A stretch of 64,000 bases of DNA from an uncultured Collinsella sp. (GCA_959606065.1 CAUHHV010000001.1:227644-291643); one strand, 5' to 3'. Positions 51,420 through 60,249 are shown, numbered from the stretch's first letter. The notes: generated by a model not told the origin, from the letters alone. Translations and numbers: made by a program.

Positions 51420-51507
51420 TGGTAAAACTCTTGACAGTTTTACCAATTAGGGTTTCAAGATTGTTAGTCTGACGTTTGGTAAAACGTTTTTAGCAGGATG
51501 TTTACCA
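51420..51507. promoter_or_regulatory. Four operator-like half-sites between glgB and the HAD gene
   Basis: TGGTAAAAC (51420-51428) and GTTTTACCA (51437-51445) form a 9-bp palindrome with TTGACA lying in its spacer. A second pair, TGGTAAAACG (51477-51486) and GTTTACCA (51500-51507), follows. The placement between divergent genes, with the same word upstream of the GH13-GH77 gene, suggests a glucan-metabolism regulator. No matching minus-10 box was found on the plus strand. Confidence 0.6.
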
Positions 51508-51529
51508 TTTGACATTGAAAGGTTCGTTT

Positions 51530-52219
51530 ATGTCCCAGACCGCCGCCTCCAACGTTGCTTTTATTTTCGATTGCGACGGCACACTGGTTAATAGCACCCC
51601 CGTTTGGGCTTATGCCCAGCCCGAGTTATTGCACCGCCACGGAGTTGACGTGACGGTCGATGATTTTGCCCAGTTTGAGCATCTTTCGCTGGAGGACGAG
51701 TGCCAGGCCTACCACGATACGTGGGGTATTGGTGCGAATGGTGAGGAGCTGTATCGCGAGCTGGGCGACATCCTGATCGATGGCTACTCCAAGGTGCCGC
51801 CGCGCGAGGGACTCCTTGCATTTTTGGAGCAGGCGAAAACGGCGGGCGTTGCCATGTGCGTGGCTACGTCCACGCCGGCCGAGCTGGTTAAGTCTGCGCT
51901 TGCGGGAGCCGGGCTCGATGCCTACATGGAGTTTGTGACCACCACCGGCGAGGCGGGACGCTCCAAGCAGTTCCCCGATGTGTATGAGCTGGCACTGCGC
52001 CGCCTGGAGGAGCGCCATGGACATAAGTTTGACCGCGCATGGGTGTTTGAGGACGCCGTCTTTGGCCTTAAGAGCTCTGGCACCGCCGGCTTTAAGCGCG
52101 TGGGCATCTATGACCCGCACGGCCGTATGGAGCGCGATGAGGTACGTGACAACTGCGACATCTTTATCGACAGTTATGAGGACCTGGTCCTGGCCCGCGT
52201 ACTTTCGTTTGAGGGCTAG
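51530..52219 (+). CDS. HAD-superfamily hydrolase (beta-phosphoglucomutase-like phosphatase)
   Basis: A 229-residue HAD protein with motif I FIFDCDGTLVNSTPVW, a helical cap (residues about 18-85), motif II in MCVATSTPAELVKSAL, a Lys before FPDVYELAL, and motif IV WVFEDAVFGLKSSGTAGF. It resembles sugar-phosphate phosphatases and beta-phosphoglucomutases. Its divergent position from glgB with shared operators hints at a hexose-phosphate substrate, which the sequence alone cannot prove. Start ATG 51530, with GAAAGG upstream. Confidence 0.88.
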   Translation: MSQTAASNVAFIFDCDGTLVNSTPVWAYAQPELLHRHGVDVTVDDFAQFEHLSLEDECQAYHDTWGIGANGEELYRELGDILIDGYSKVPPREGLLAFLEQAKTAGVAMCVATSTPAELVKSALAGAGLDAYMEFVTTTGEAGRSKQFPDVYELALRRLEERHGHKFDRAWVFEDAVFGLKSSGTAGFKRVGIYDPHGRMERDEVRDNCDIFIDSYEDLVLARVLSFEG

Positions 52220-52228
52220 GCGAGTACC

Positions 52229-52870
52229 GTGGCTTGCAAAGTATTAGTGGTTTGTGGCTCGCCGGTGGTGGCGAGTGCGGATCTGTTGCGTAGGCTAGCA
52301 GGGGAGTGCAACCACGTCGTCGCCGTGGACCGCGGACTCGATGCGCTGCTGGGCGCCGGCCTGAGCTGCGATGTATATGTGGGAGATGCCGACACGGTGA
52401 GTGATGCGGGTCGCGCGTTGGTCGATGCCGCTAAGGACTTTGAAGTTGAGCGCCACGACCCGTACAAGGACTATACCGATCTTGCACTGGCCCTCGATTC
52501 CGTCCGACGCCGCTGGCCGGGTGCCGAAGTGGTGGCAACCTGCGCTACCGGCGGCCGCCCGGATATGGCGCTTTCCGTACTGGGGTTGCTCGCAGGCTAC
52601 GATGACGCCCCAGTCTGGATTGCCGAAGACGAGACCACGGCCCGCATTCTGCACGAAGGCGAATCCTGGACCATTGAGGGCGCCGAAGGCAAGACGTTCT
52701 CCATCGTCGCCATAGCCCCTAGGACGGTTGTAAGCGAACACGGTCTAGAGTGGGAGTTAGATCACGCTTCGCTGGGCTTGTTAGCCGATACGGGCATTAG
52801 CAACGTCGTCAGGTCAACAGCCACGATCCAAGTCCATACCGGCACCGCCATCGCTTACCTATATCAATAG
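52229..52870 (+). CDS. thiN: Thiamine pyrophosphokinase
   Basis: A 213-residue kinase making thiamine diphosphate from thiamine and ATP. The order VAVDRGLDALLGAG, VYVGDADTVSD, HDPYKDYTDLALAL and TGGRPDMAL follows the family pattern (GDxDS, KDxTD, GGRxDH). The last His of the third motif is replaced by Met here. C-terminal thiamine-binding domain ends SNVVRSTATIQVHTG. GTG start 10 bp after the HAD stop; probably co-transcribed. Confidence 0.88.
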   Translation: MACKVLVVCGSPVVASADLLRRLAGECNHVVAVDRGLDALLGAGLSCDVYVGDADTVSDAGRALVDAAKDFEVERHDPYKDYTDLALALDSVRRRWPGAEVVATCATGGRPDMALSVLGLLAGYDDAPVWIAEDETTARILHEGESWTIEGAEGKTFSIVAIAPRTVVSEHGLEWELDHASLGLLADTGISNVVRSTATIQVHTGTAIAYLYQ

Positions 52871-52899
52871 GCATTTAGAATCTAACCCCAAAAAAGTCC

Positions 52900-52928
52900 T
52901 TGCGCGTCGCGCTAACTTCCCCTATAGT
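52900..52928 (+). promoter_or_regulatory. Promoter of the tRNA-Ala gene
   Basis: TTGCGC and TATAGT are separated by exactly 17 bp and end 13 bp before the mature tRNA. Confidence 0.7.
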
Positions 52929-52941
52929 ATTTCTTCGTCAC

Positions 52942-53017
52942 GGGGGCGTAGCTCAGCTGGGAGAGCGCTTGACTGGCAGTCAAGAGGTCAGGGGTTCGAT
53001 CCCCCTCGTCTCCACCA
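52942..53017 (+). tRNA. tRNA-Ala (anticodon GGC)
   Basis: A 76-nt cloverleaf with encoded CCA. The acceptor GGGGGCG pairs with CGTCTCC (two G-U pairs). The D arm is GCTC/GAGC. The anticodon stem CTTGA/TCAAG holds loop CTGGCAG, so the anticodon is GGC. The T arm is GGGG-TTCGATC-CCCC. Confidence 0.96.
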
Positions 53018-53027
53018 TCGTGAATGC

Positions 53028-53058
53028 AAAGGCCTTCGGGATACCGAAGGCCTTTTTT
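53028..53058 (+). terminator. Intrinsic terminator of the tRNA gene
   Basis: AAAGGCCTTCGG, a 4-nt loop, CCGAAGGCCTTTTTT, 11 bp past the tRNA. Confidence 0.92.
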
Positions 53059-53591
53059 CATGTCAAAATACCTCGCTACACAAACCGATACCCACACCAA
53101 CAAAAAGTTGCACAATTTATTTCCCATGTCTGTACATAGTTTGTTATCCAATCGCAATTACCAGTGAAGCTCGCTGCTCCATTTGGGCTTCAGGAACGAC
53201 TCTAATTACTGTTTGCGTCCCAATAACCTGCGTCAACGTGAACAACATCCCAAAATAAACCCCTTTAGCACGTCAAATGAACGATATGTTGTCCAACGCA
53301 GCCTAAATCAGTTTCGCTAACAGCTTGTGTTAGGATACCTAACGTTACATGAGTTCAACTGTGCTCACGGTTCCAGCAAGCCACAAAGTGCAGGGTCGAT
53401 CAGCATCCGGCCGTAACGGCGGTGCCAGAAACACCACGAACTCCAATAAAGAAGCCATGCGATTCTTTTAATTTGCATTGAGTAATTCCAAGATGCAAAT
53501 ATCTATAGTTCGCATGCCAAAGCGTAGCAGTCCTTCAGCTGTTTGCGTGCGGTTTAGTTTGGCACTTGTTTGACTAGCTCGCACGCAGCCA

Positions 53592-53636
53592 GCTGAGGCT
53601 GCAGGCAATCTTGCGATACGTGCCTGCAGCCTCAGC
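53592..53636 (+). terminator. Strong leader hairpin (16-bp arms) in front of the polysaccharide operon
   Basis: GCTGAGGCTGCAGGCA and its exact complement, 13-nt loop, no U tract. About 160 bp before the NusG-like gene. It could be a Rho-independent-like attenuator or a structured element needed for processive antitermination. Confidence 0.6.
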
Positions 53637-53697
53637 GCTGCTTCTGTACATACCGTTCACGGTGGGGCAGAGCCACGTGCTTGTCTAACTGGGCTCA

Positions 53698-53756
53698 GGG
53701 TTTGAATATGGAGCGCCTTCGCGCACAAGCGCCCTGGCGAAGCCATACCCAAACCC
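53698..53756 (+). promoter_or_regulatory. Long imperfect hairpin just upstream of the LoaP-like gene
   Basis: Stem segments GGGTTTG/CAAACCC, TATGG/CCATA and CTTCGC/GCGAAG stack around a 13-nt loop. It ends 37 bp before the GTG start. An RNA hairpin in the 5' leader is what LoaP-type antiterminators are known to recognise. Confidence 0.55.
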
Positions 53757-53793
53757 CGTGAGCCACACGTAAGACAGCAAGGGGGTGGTGCTC

Positions 53794-54339
53794 GTGTGGT
53801 ATGTGATCCAGGTCATTAACGGTCGCGAAGACGTAATGCGCGAGCGCATCGAGCGCATGGTGCCGGATGGGGCTATGCAGGAGCTCTTTTATCCCCAGTA
53901 TCAAACCGAGATTAAGGTACACGGCGAATGGGTCAGCACGACCAAGCCGCTCTTTCCCGGTTATCTGATCTGCGATACGGCAGATCCCCGTACCGTGCAA
54001 CAGTATCTGCTTCGCATGGACGACTTTGCCCGGGTGCTTACCCAGGACGGTCAGTTTGTGCCGCTGGCAAAAGAAGAGACCCAGCTCATTGGCAGTTTTA
54101 CCAATAGGGGAGACCGCGTAGTGCCCATGAGCGAAGCCTTAAAAGACGGCGACCAGGTCGTAGTGACGGCTGGTCCGCTGTTGGGCCGCGAGGGCCTCAT
54201 CAAAACCATTAATAGACGTAAGTGCACTGCTTATCTGGAGCTCAACCTGTGCGGCCGACGCGTAACCACCCGCGTTGGCCTTGCCGTGCTTTCAGCCGAG
54301 CAGCGCGCAATGCGAAACCTTAAAAAGGCAATCGCTTAA
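53794..54339 (+). CDS. loaP: LoaP/NusG-like specialised transcription antiterminator
   Basis: A 181-residue NusG paralogue. The NGN domain starts WYVIQVINGREDVMRERIER and includes TKPLFPGYLICDT; the KOW segment is VVVTAGPLLGREGLIKTINR near residues 130-150. Members at the head of long polysaccharide or antibiotic operons let RNA polymerase read through terminators. The GTG before TGG-TAT is selected from three close GTGs because AAGGGGG then sits at correct distance and the product begins M-W-Y-V-I-Q like its relatives. The structured leader and the following 10-kb operon agree with this role. Confidence 0.82.
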   Translation: MWYVIQVINGREDVMRERIERMVPDGAMQELFYPQYQTEIKVHGEWVSTTKPLFPGYLICDTADPRTVQQYLLRMDDFARVLTQDGQFVPLAKEETQLIGSFTNRGDRVVPMSEALKDGDQVVVTAGPLLGREGLIKTINRRKCTAYLELNLCGRRVTTRVGLAVLSAEQRAMRNLKKAIA

Positions 54340-54390
54340 CTGCGGGCGGTCGCCACACAGTGCAGGGAGGATCCCCGAGCTGGGGACGTA

Positions 54391-55155
54391 GTGTTGGAAG
54401 AGAACGTGTCGAATAATACTCAATATGCAACGGATGCGCCCGCGGGGGCGGCGCTAATTGCCCAGGCCATGAACCGGCGTGAGAGCGCCGGCCGCTACAG
54501 GGCCATGCAATCCATCATGGACTGGGATCGCTCGCGCCTAGCCTACAGAGCCGTGAAGCGCGCTTTTGACATCGTTTTCAGCGGTGCCGTGCTCGTCGTC
54601 ATCGCGATCCCCAGTCTGGTGCTCGCGGCGCTCATCCGCTTGGAGAGCGAGGGCAACCCCTTCTACAGCCAGATCCGTGTTGGCCAGACCCGCCCCGACG
54701 GCAGCCTGTCCATCTTCCGCATGTGGAAGTTCCGTTCCATGTACAGGGACGCCGACGAGCGCCTCGCCGAGCTCAAGGAGCAGAACGAGATCGCCGGCGC
54801 CATGTTCAAGATGAAGGACGACCCGCGCGTCACCAGGATCGGGAAGTTCATCCGCAAGCACTCCATCGACGAGTTCCCGCAGTTCCTGAACGTTTTCCTG
54901 GGGCAGATGTCCGTTGTGGGCCCGCGCCCGCCACTGCCCAACGAGGTCGCGGAGTACACGGAGTACGACCTGCAGCGCTTGGCCGTGAAGCCGGGGATCA
55001 CCGGTTGGTGGCAGGTGACTGATCGAAATGACACGGACTTCGACGGCATGGTCCGCCGTGATCTCGAGTACATCGCCAAGCGCGGGGTGGTCACCGATTT
55101 AAAGATCATTCTCCTCACAGTCGTTGAGGTCTTTACCGGTGGCGGTGCTTGCTAA
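54391..55155 (+). CDS. Undecaprenyl-phosphate sugar-1-phosphate transferase (WbaP/WcaJ family catalytic domain)
   Basis: A 254-residue initiating glycosyltransferase that loads the first sugar phosphate on the lipid carrier. One membrane helix (FDIVFSGAVLVVIAIPSLVL) follows an AT-richer N-terminal segment of about 55 residues. The catalytic part has MWKFRSMYRDAD, IGKFIRKHSIDEFPQFLNV, GQMSVVGPRPPLPNEV and VKPGITGWWQV. GTG start. From about 54,560 the codon usage turns markedly GC-rich, which suggests a mosaic gene. Sugar specificity is not readable. Confidence 0.92.
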   Translation: MLEENVSNNTQYATDAPAGAALIAQAMNRRESAGRYRAMQSIMDWDRSRLAYRAVKRAFDIVFSGAVLVVIAIPSLVLAALIRLESEGNPFYSQIRVGQTRPDGSLSIFRMWKFRSMYRDADERLAELKEQNEIAGAMFKMKDDPRVTRIGKFIRKHSIDEFPQFLNVFLGQMSVVGPRPPLPNEVAEYTEYDLQRLAVKPGITGWWQVTDRNDTDFDGMVRRDLEYIAKRGVVTDLKIILLTVVEVFTGGGAC

Positions 55156-55157
55156 TT

Positions 55158-56897
55158 ATGCATTTCAAAGATTCAGGAAGAATTGAATTGATAGCTAATC
55201 AGGTAGAGTTTGCTTTTAATAAATGGTTGTCTTGTATGACGGGCACCGATAGGGCTGAGCTCCTTGCACTGGATGAGTCTGGAAAGGCAGATTCGTTTTT
55301 TCGTAATCTTGAGTTTGGCACTGGCGGCTTACGTGGCAAGCTTGGCCTCGGCCCCAACCGTCTGAACGTCTATACCGTCGGCAAGGCTTCACAAGGTCTG
55401 GCGGATTACCTGAACGGCACCTTTGAGAACCCGTCGGTCGCTCTTTGCCGTGACACTCGTCATGGCTCCGAGGAATTCGTGCGCCGGGTGGCCGAGGTGC
55501 TCGCCGGCAACAACATCAAATCCTATCTGTTCGAGCGCGTCGAGCCCACTCCCGCGCTGAGCTTTGCCGTCCGCGAGCAGGGCTGCTCGGCTGGCGTCAA
55601 CATCACCGCCTCCCACAACCCCGCGGCATACAACGGCTACAAGGTCTACGGCGCCGACGGCTGCCAGATTACCGTCGAGGCGGCGGAGGCCATCCAGGCG
55701 GCCATTGACCCCGTTGATTGCTTCGATGGCGTAAAAGCGATGGCGTTCGATAGGGCCCTGGAAGAGGGACTGGTGCAGCGGGTTCCCGAGAGAGTTCTTG
55801 ACCGTTACATTGAGGAGACGCTCGAGGTCTCCACGGGAGAGGACTGCTCGGGGCTCCGCATCGTCTACACCCCGCTCCACGGCGTCGGTCTGGAGTGCGT
55901 GTTCCGCGTCCTCGAGGGCATCGGCGTCGCCGAGGTCGTGACCGTCGAGGAGCAGTGCGTGCACGACGGCGACTTCCCGACCTGTCCGTACCCCAACCCC
56001 GAGGTGCGCGAGGCGCTGGAACTCGGGCTCGAGTACTGTGACAGGGTGAAGCCCGACCTGCTCCTGGCGACCGACCCGGATACCGACCGCGTGGGCATCG
56101 CCGTCCCGCATGCCGGTGAGTACAGGCTGCTCACCGGCAACGAGGTCGGCCTGCTGCTGCTCGACTTCCTTGCCGATAACGCCGCCAAGGGCGGGCGTGA
56201 AATGTCCCGCGAGGTCGCCTGCACCACCATCGTCTCCGCGCCCATGGCCGACGACATCGCGCGCGCACGCGGATTCGAGCTGCGCCGCACGCTTACCGGC
56301 TTCAAGTTCATCGGCGAGCAGGTCGGCGTTCTGGAGTCGGAGGGCCGGGAGGGCGATTTCCTCATGGGCTTCGAGGAGTCCTACGGCTACCTAGCCGGCA
56401 CGTCCGTGCGCGACAAGGACGCCGTGGTCGCCTCCATGCTCATCTGCGAGCTCGCCGCCCATTGGAAGAAGCTTGGTCTGGACCTCTATGAGGCCATGGA
56501 ACGCCTCTACGAGACATATGGCTTCTGGTCGAGTGCCCTTCTAGGCCAGGCATACGTGGGCCCCGAGGGCGCATCCGAAATGTCCGCGATGATGTCCGGT
56601 CTCCGAGATCACGCTCCGGCGCAGATCGGCGACACCGCCGTCGCGCAGTGCATCGACTACGCCAAGGGCGCGCCGATGCCCGTCGTTAACCCGACCGGTG
56701 AGCCCCAGCGCCTTCCCGAGGCGGACGTCCTCGAGTTCAGGCTCGCCGACGGCTCGCGCGTCCTGTTCCGGCCCAGTGGCACGGAGCCCAAGGCCAAGGC
56801 CTATGTGTTCGCCAAGGACGCCGACCGCGCCGAGTCCGAGGCCAAGCTCGCCGCGCTGGTCGCGGACGCCAAGTCGATCTTGGGAGGAACCCGATAA
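55158..56897 (+). CDS. Phospho-sugar mutase (phosphoglucomutase/phosphomannomutase)
   Basis: A 579-residue alpha-D-phosphohexomutase of the long (PgcA-like) type. LEFGTGGLRGKLGLG opens the fold, NITASHNPAAYNGYK holds the catalytic phosphoserine, LLATDPDTDRVGIAV binds Mg2+, and VLFRPSGTEPKAKAYV binds the phosphate. It supplies mannose-1-phosphate and/or glucose-1-phosphate to manC and rfbA downstream. The ATG is 3 bp after the transferase stop. The first 150 bp are AT-rich while the rest is GC-rich. Confidence 0.93.
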   Translation: MHFKDSGRIELIANQVEFAFNKWLSCMTGTDRAELLALDESGKADSFFRNLEFGTGGLRGKLGLGPNRLNVYTVGKASQGLADYLNGTFENPSVALCRDTRHGSEEFVRRVAEVLAGNNIKSYLFERVEPTPALSFAVREQGCSAGVNITASHNPAAYNGYKVYGADGCQITVEAAEAIQAAIDPVDCFDGVKAMAFDRALEEGLVQRVPERVLDRYIEETLEVSTGEDCSGLRIVYTPLHGVGLECVFRVLEGIGVAEVVTVEEQCVHDGDFPTCPYPNPEVREALELGLEYCDRVKPDLLLATDPDTDRVGIAVPHAGEYRLLTGNEVGLLLLDFLADNAAKGGREMSREVACTTIVSAPMADDIARARGFELRRTLTGFKFIGEQVGVLESEGREGDFLMGFEESYGYLAGTSVRDKDAVVASMLICELAAHWKKLGLDLYEAMERLYETYGFWSSALLGQAYVGPEGASEMSAMMSGLRDHAPAQIGDTAVAQCIDYAKGAPMPVVNPTGEPQRLPEADVLEFRLADGSRVLFRPSGTEPKAKAYVFAKDADRAESEAKLAALVADAKSILGGTR

Positions 56898-58246
56898 TGA
56901 TCCACCTCGTCCTGCTCTCCGGCGGCTCGGGCACGCGCCTGTGGCCGCTCTCCAACAGCACCCGCTCCAAGCAGTTCCTCAAGGTCCTGCGCGACGCGGA
57001 CGGCAACCACGTCTCTATGGTCCAGCGCGTCTTCGGACAGATCGGTTCCGTCGACGCGGATATCGACATAACCATCGCCACCTGCGCCAGCCAGGAGGAG
57101 TCAATCCACCGTCAGGTGGAGGGGGGCTACGCGCTGGTGCTCGAGCCCGAGCGCCGCGACACCGCCCCGGCAATCATGCTCGCCTGCGCGAACCTCGCGC
57201 TCGAGCAGGGCGCAGCCGAGGGCGACACCGTCATCGTCATGCCCATCGACAGCTATGCCGACCAGGCCTACTACGACAGCGTCGTGAGCCTCGACGAGGC
57301 CGTCCAGCCGGATTTCGCCGAGCTGGTCCTCATGGGCGTGGAGCCCACCTACCCCAGCGGCAAGTACGGCTACATCGTGCCCGCGGCGGGGGTGGCCTGG
57401 CCCCGCCGAGTCGAGCGCTTCACGGAGAAGCCCGACGAGCAGACCGCCCGTGAGCTGATCTCCCAGGGGGCCCTCTGGAACTGCGGCGTGTTCGCGTTCA
57501 GGCTCGGCTGGCTCACCGGCCTCACCGCCAAGTACCTGGAGTGCGGGACCTTCGAGGAGTTCCGCTCGCGCTATTCCGAGCTGCCCAAGAACTCCTTCGA
57601 CTACGAGGTCGTGGAGAAAGCTTCTTCCATCGGCGCGGTCTCCTACGCGGGCGAATGGAAGGACCTGGGCACCTGGAACACGCTGACCGACGAGATGGCG
57701 GAGTACACCTCGGGCCGCGTCGTGGTTGACCCCAAGACGTGCGAGAACGTCCACGTGGTCAACGAGACCGGTTTTCCTATGGTCGTCGCAGGCATCTCCG
57801 ATTCGGTTATCGTAGCGACGCCCGACGGCATCCTCGTCTCCGGCAAGGAGGCGTCGGCCAACATCAAGGCCGAGGTCAACGCCGTCGCCGAGAGCCGCCC
57901 CATGTACGAGCAGCGCTCCTGGGGCGAGTACCGCGTCATCGACAGCAGCGTCTTCCCCGACGGGGCGAAGGCGCTCACCAAGGAGCTGATCATCCGCGAG
58001 GGTTGTCAGCTTGATTACCAGCGCCACATGCACCGCGGAGAGGTCTGGACAGTCATCTCTGGCACCGGCGAGGTTGTGCTGGACGGGTTGGTGCAGCAGG
58101 TGCGCGCGGGCTCTGTCGTTCAGATTCCCGCGAACACTCCGCATTCGGCGCGGGCTCTCTGCGGGGACCTGCATGTAATCGAGGTTCAATACGGCGAGAC
58201 GCTTGTTAAAGAGGACATTGAGAGTTTAGGCGCTTTTTGGAAATAG
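56897..58246 (+). CDS. manC: Mannose-1-phosphate guanylyltransferase / mannose-6-phosphate isomerase
   Basis: A 449-residue bifunctional enzyme making GDP-mannose. The nucleotidyltransferase has LLSGGSGTRLWPLSNSTRSKQFL and VMPIDSYADQ, with RFTEKPDEQTA and LWNCGVFAF. The C-terminal cupin isomerase has YEQRSWGEYRVIDS, LIIREGCQLDYQRHMHRGE and a VIPA-like QIPANTPHSARAL. Overlaps the mutase stop by one base, with GGAGGAA upstream. GDP-mannose feeds gmd. Confidence 0.95.
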   Translation: MIHLVLLSGGSGTRLWPLSNSTRSKQFLKVLRDADGNHVSMVQRVFGQIGSVDADIDITIATCASQEESIHRQVEGGYALVLEPERRDTAPAIMLACANLALEQGAAEGDTVIVMPIDSYADQAYYDSVVSLDEAVQPDFAELVLMGVEPTYPSGKYGYIVPAAGVAWPRRVERFTEKPDEQTARELISQGALWNCGVFAFRLGWLTGLTAKYLECGTFEEFRSRYSELPKNSFDYEVVEKASSIGAVSYAGEWKDLGTWNTLTDEMAEYTSGRVVVDPKTCENVHVVNETGFPMVVAGISDSVIVATPDGILVSGKEASANIKAEVNAVAESRPMYEQRSWGEYRVIDSSVFPDGAKALTKELIIREGCQLDYQRHMHRGEVWTVISGTGEVVLDGLVQQVRAGSVVQIPANTPHSARALCGDLHVIEVQYGETLVKEDIESLGAFWK

Positions 58247-58270
58247 TCAGCAATTGAAGGGGATTTTGAA

Positions 58271-59311
58271 ATGAAGAAGGCACTTATCACTGGCATTACC
58301 GGTCAAGATGGCAGCTATCTAGCTGAGTTACTTTTGGCCAAGGGCTATGAGGTACATGGAATTGTCCGTCGCTCTTCGGTTCATACCACGAACAGAATTG
58401 ATCATCTGCTTGCGGAAGGTTCCATCGTCCTTCATGATGGCGACCTAACGGACTCAAGCTCTATTATCCGAATCGTGGGCGAAGTTCGTCCTGACGAGAT
58501 TTACAACCTCGCCGCCCAGTCCCATGTTGGCGTCTCTTTTGACGCGGCCGAGTACACTGGTGACTGCGACGCATTGGGCGTGTTGCGCATCCTTGAAGCT
58601 GTCCATATGCTGGGCATGGATCAGTCCTGCAGGATTTACCAAGCTTCGACAAGCGAGCTGTATGGCAAGGTGGAAGAGGTTCCCCAGAACGAGAACACCC
58701 CGTTTCATCCATACAGCCCGTATGCGGTCGCCAAGCAGTACGGCTTTTGGATGATGAAGGAGTACCGCGAGGCCTACGGCATGTTTGCGGTCAACGGAAT
58801 CCTCTTCAATCACGAGTCCGAGCGTCGTGGCGAGAACTTCGTAACGCGCAAAATTACTCTTGCGGCCGCCCGTATCGCCAAGGGCATCCAGGACCATCTT
58901 GAGCTCGGCAACCTCGACTCCCTCCGCGATTGGGGATATGCGAAGGACTACGTGGAGTGCATGTGGCTCATCATGCAGCAGGATGAGCCCGATGACTACG
59001 TTATTGCCACGGGCGTGCAGCACTCCGTGCGCGAGTTCACTGAGTGGTCCTTTAAGCATGCCGGCATCGACCTCCGTTGGGAGGGCGAGGGCTTGGAGGA
59101 GAAGGGCTATGATAAGTCGAGTGGCAAGATGCTCGTCTGCGTCAACCCCGACTTCTATCGCCCGACCGATGTCGTCAACCTGTGGGGCGATCCTACTAAG
59201 GCAAAGACGGTTCTTGGATGGGACCCCCAAAAGACCAGCTGCGAGGAGCTTTGTCGCATCATGGTAGAGCACGATCTTGAGATCGCCGAGCGAGAGGCGA
59301 AGCTGTCTTAA
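58271..59311 (+). CDS. gmd: GDP-mannose 4,6-dehydratase
   Basis: A 346-residue short-chain dehydrogenase/reductase producing GDP-4-keto-6-deoxymannose. ALITGITGQDGSYLAELLL is the NADP loop, YNLAAQSHVGVSFD and YQASTSELYGKVEEVPQNE follow, PYSPYAVAKQYG holds the Tyr-x-x-x-Lys pair, and FNHESERRGENFVTRKI is diagnostic of Gmd. Starts after a 24-bp gap with AAGGGGA upstream. The product is used by the reductase encoded next. Confidence 0.96.
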   Translation: MKKALITGITGQDGSYLAELLLAKGYEVHGIVRRSSVHTTNRIDHLLAEGSIVLHDGDLTDSSSIIRIVGEVRPDEIYNLAAQSHVGVSFDAAEYTGDCDALGVLRILEAVHMLGMDQSCRIYQASTSELYGKVEEVPQNENTPFHPYSPYAVAKQYGFWMMKEYREAYGMFAVNGILFNHESERRGENFVTRKITLAAARIAKGIQDHLELGNLDSLRDWGYAKDYVECMWLIMQQDEPDDYVIATGVQHSVREFTEWSFKHAGIDLRWEGEGLEEKGYDKSSGKMLVCVNPDFYRPTDVVNLWGDPTKAKTVLGWDPQKTSCEELCRIMVEHDLEIAEREAKLS

Positions 59312-60249
59312 TGGGGAAGCGCGTTCTCATCTTCGGCATTAACGGGTTTGCTGGCGCACACCTTGCGCATGAACTTGTATTGCATGGCTACGTGATATGC
59401 GGTTCAGACCTAAGCGATATGTGCCCGTTGTCCGAAGTGTCGGCATACCGTGCCTGCGACCTGACGGACGATGAAGGTGTCGCTGCTGTAGTGCGCGAGC
59501 TTGAGCCAGATTACATAGTCAATCTGGCGGCCGTTAGCTCAGTGGGGCTGAGCTGGCGTTCACCCGCACTTACTATGCGGGTGAACGTAGAGGGCACGTT
59601 GAATGTGATGGAGGCCGCACGGTCTCAGGAAACTATGCCACGCGTGCTATTAGTGGGCTCCTCTGAGGAGTATGCTGCTAAAGTCGGACCACTCAACGAG
59701 GACGATCCGACTCTCTCCAACAACCCTTATGGAATATCCAAGGCAACCCAAGAGCGCTTCGCGGCGTTGTACGTTGAACGCTATGGTCTCGAGGTGTGCC
59801 TGACCCGCTCGTTTAACCATACGGGCTTGGGGCAGAACTCCAATTTCGTGCTTCCGAGCTGGTGCAAACAGGCAGCTGATATCGAACGCTCCGGTAGGCC
59901 CGGAAAGATGACTGTGGGCAACCTGAAGGTGGCCCGCGATTTCAGTGACGTGCGCGATGTGGTGCGCGCCTACAGGCTGATTCTGGAGAGCGGCGGTGCC
60001 GGCGAGGTCTACAACGTGGGCAGCGGCCGGGCGCTTCCCCTGAATAAGCTGCTGGAAGTCGTGACGGGCTTCTGCAGCCAACCCGTCGAGGTTGAAGTTG
60101 ACCCTACGCTCATTCGCCCGGCGGACACGCCAATCATCTGCTGCGACTACTCAAAGCTGCGCGGCGAGCTGGGATGGGAGCCCGAGCACAGAATCGAGGA
60201 CACGCTGCGCGAGATGTACGAAAGTTATGCTGAAGGGGGAAGGGCTTAG
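59311..60249 (+). CDS. rmd: GDP-4-keto-6-deoxy-D-mannose reductase (GDP-D-rhamnose forming) or related epimerase
   Basis: A 312-residue SDR enzyme: IFGINGFAGAHLAHEL (Rossmann loop), VNLAAVSSVGLSWRSP, LLVGSSEEYAAKVGP, NPYGISKATQE (Tyr-x-x-x-Lys) and TRSFNHTGLGQNSNFV. The pairing with gmd and the SSEEYG/FNHTGxGQ pattern favour Rmd, which gives GDP-D-rhamnose, over fucose synthase (WcaG), whose motifs differ. Overlaps the gmd stop by one base. Confidence 0.86.
   Translation: MGKRVLIFGINGFAGAHLAHELVLHGYVICGSDLSDMCPLSEVSAYRACDLTDDEGVAAVVRELEPDYIVNLAAVSSVGLSWRSPALTMRVNVEGTLNVMEAARSQETMPRVLLVGSSEEYAAKVGPLNEDDPTLSNNPYGISKATQERFAALYVERYGLEVCLTRSFNHTGLGQNSNFVLPSWCKQAADIERSGRPGKMTVGNLKVARDFSDVRDVVRAYRLILESGGAGEVYNVGSGRALPLNKLLEVVTGFCSQPVEVEVDPTLIRPADTPIICCDYSKLRGELGWEPEHRIEDTLREMYESYAEGGRA

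Larger units (their letters stand above)
53059..53793 (+). other. Long non-coding leader of the polysaccharide operon
   Basis: About 730 bp with no convincing protein frame; AT-richer than the genes around it in its first half. It contains a small palindrome GTTAGG-ATA-CCTAAC at 53329-53343 and two strong hairpins (listed separately) in the last 200 bp. A promoter is likely in the AT-rich part but I could not assign one with confidence. Confidence 0.6.
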
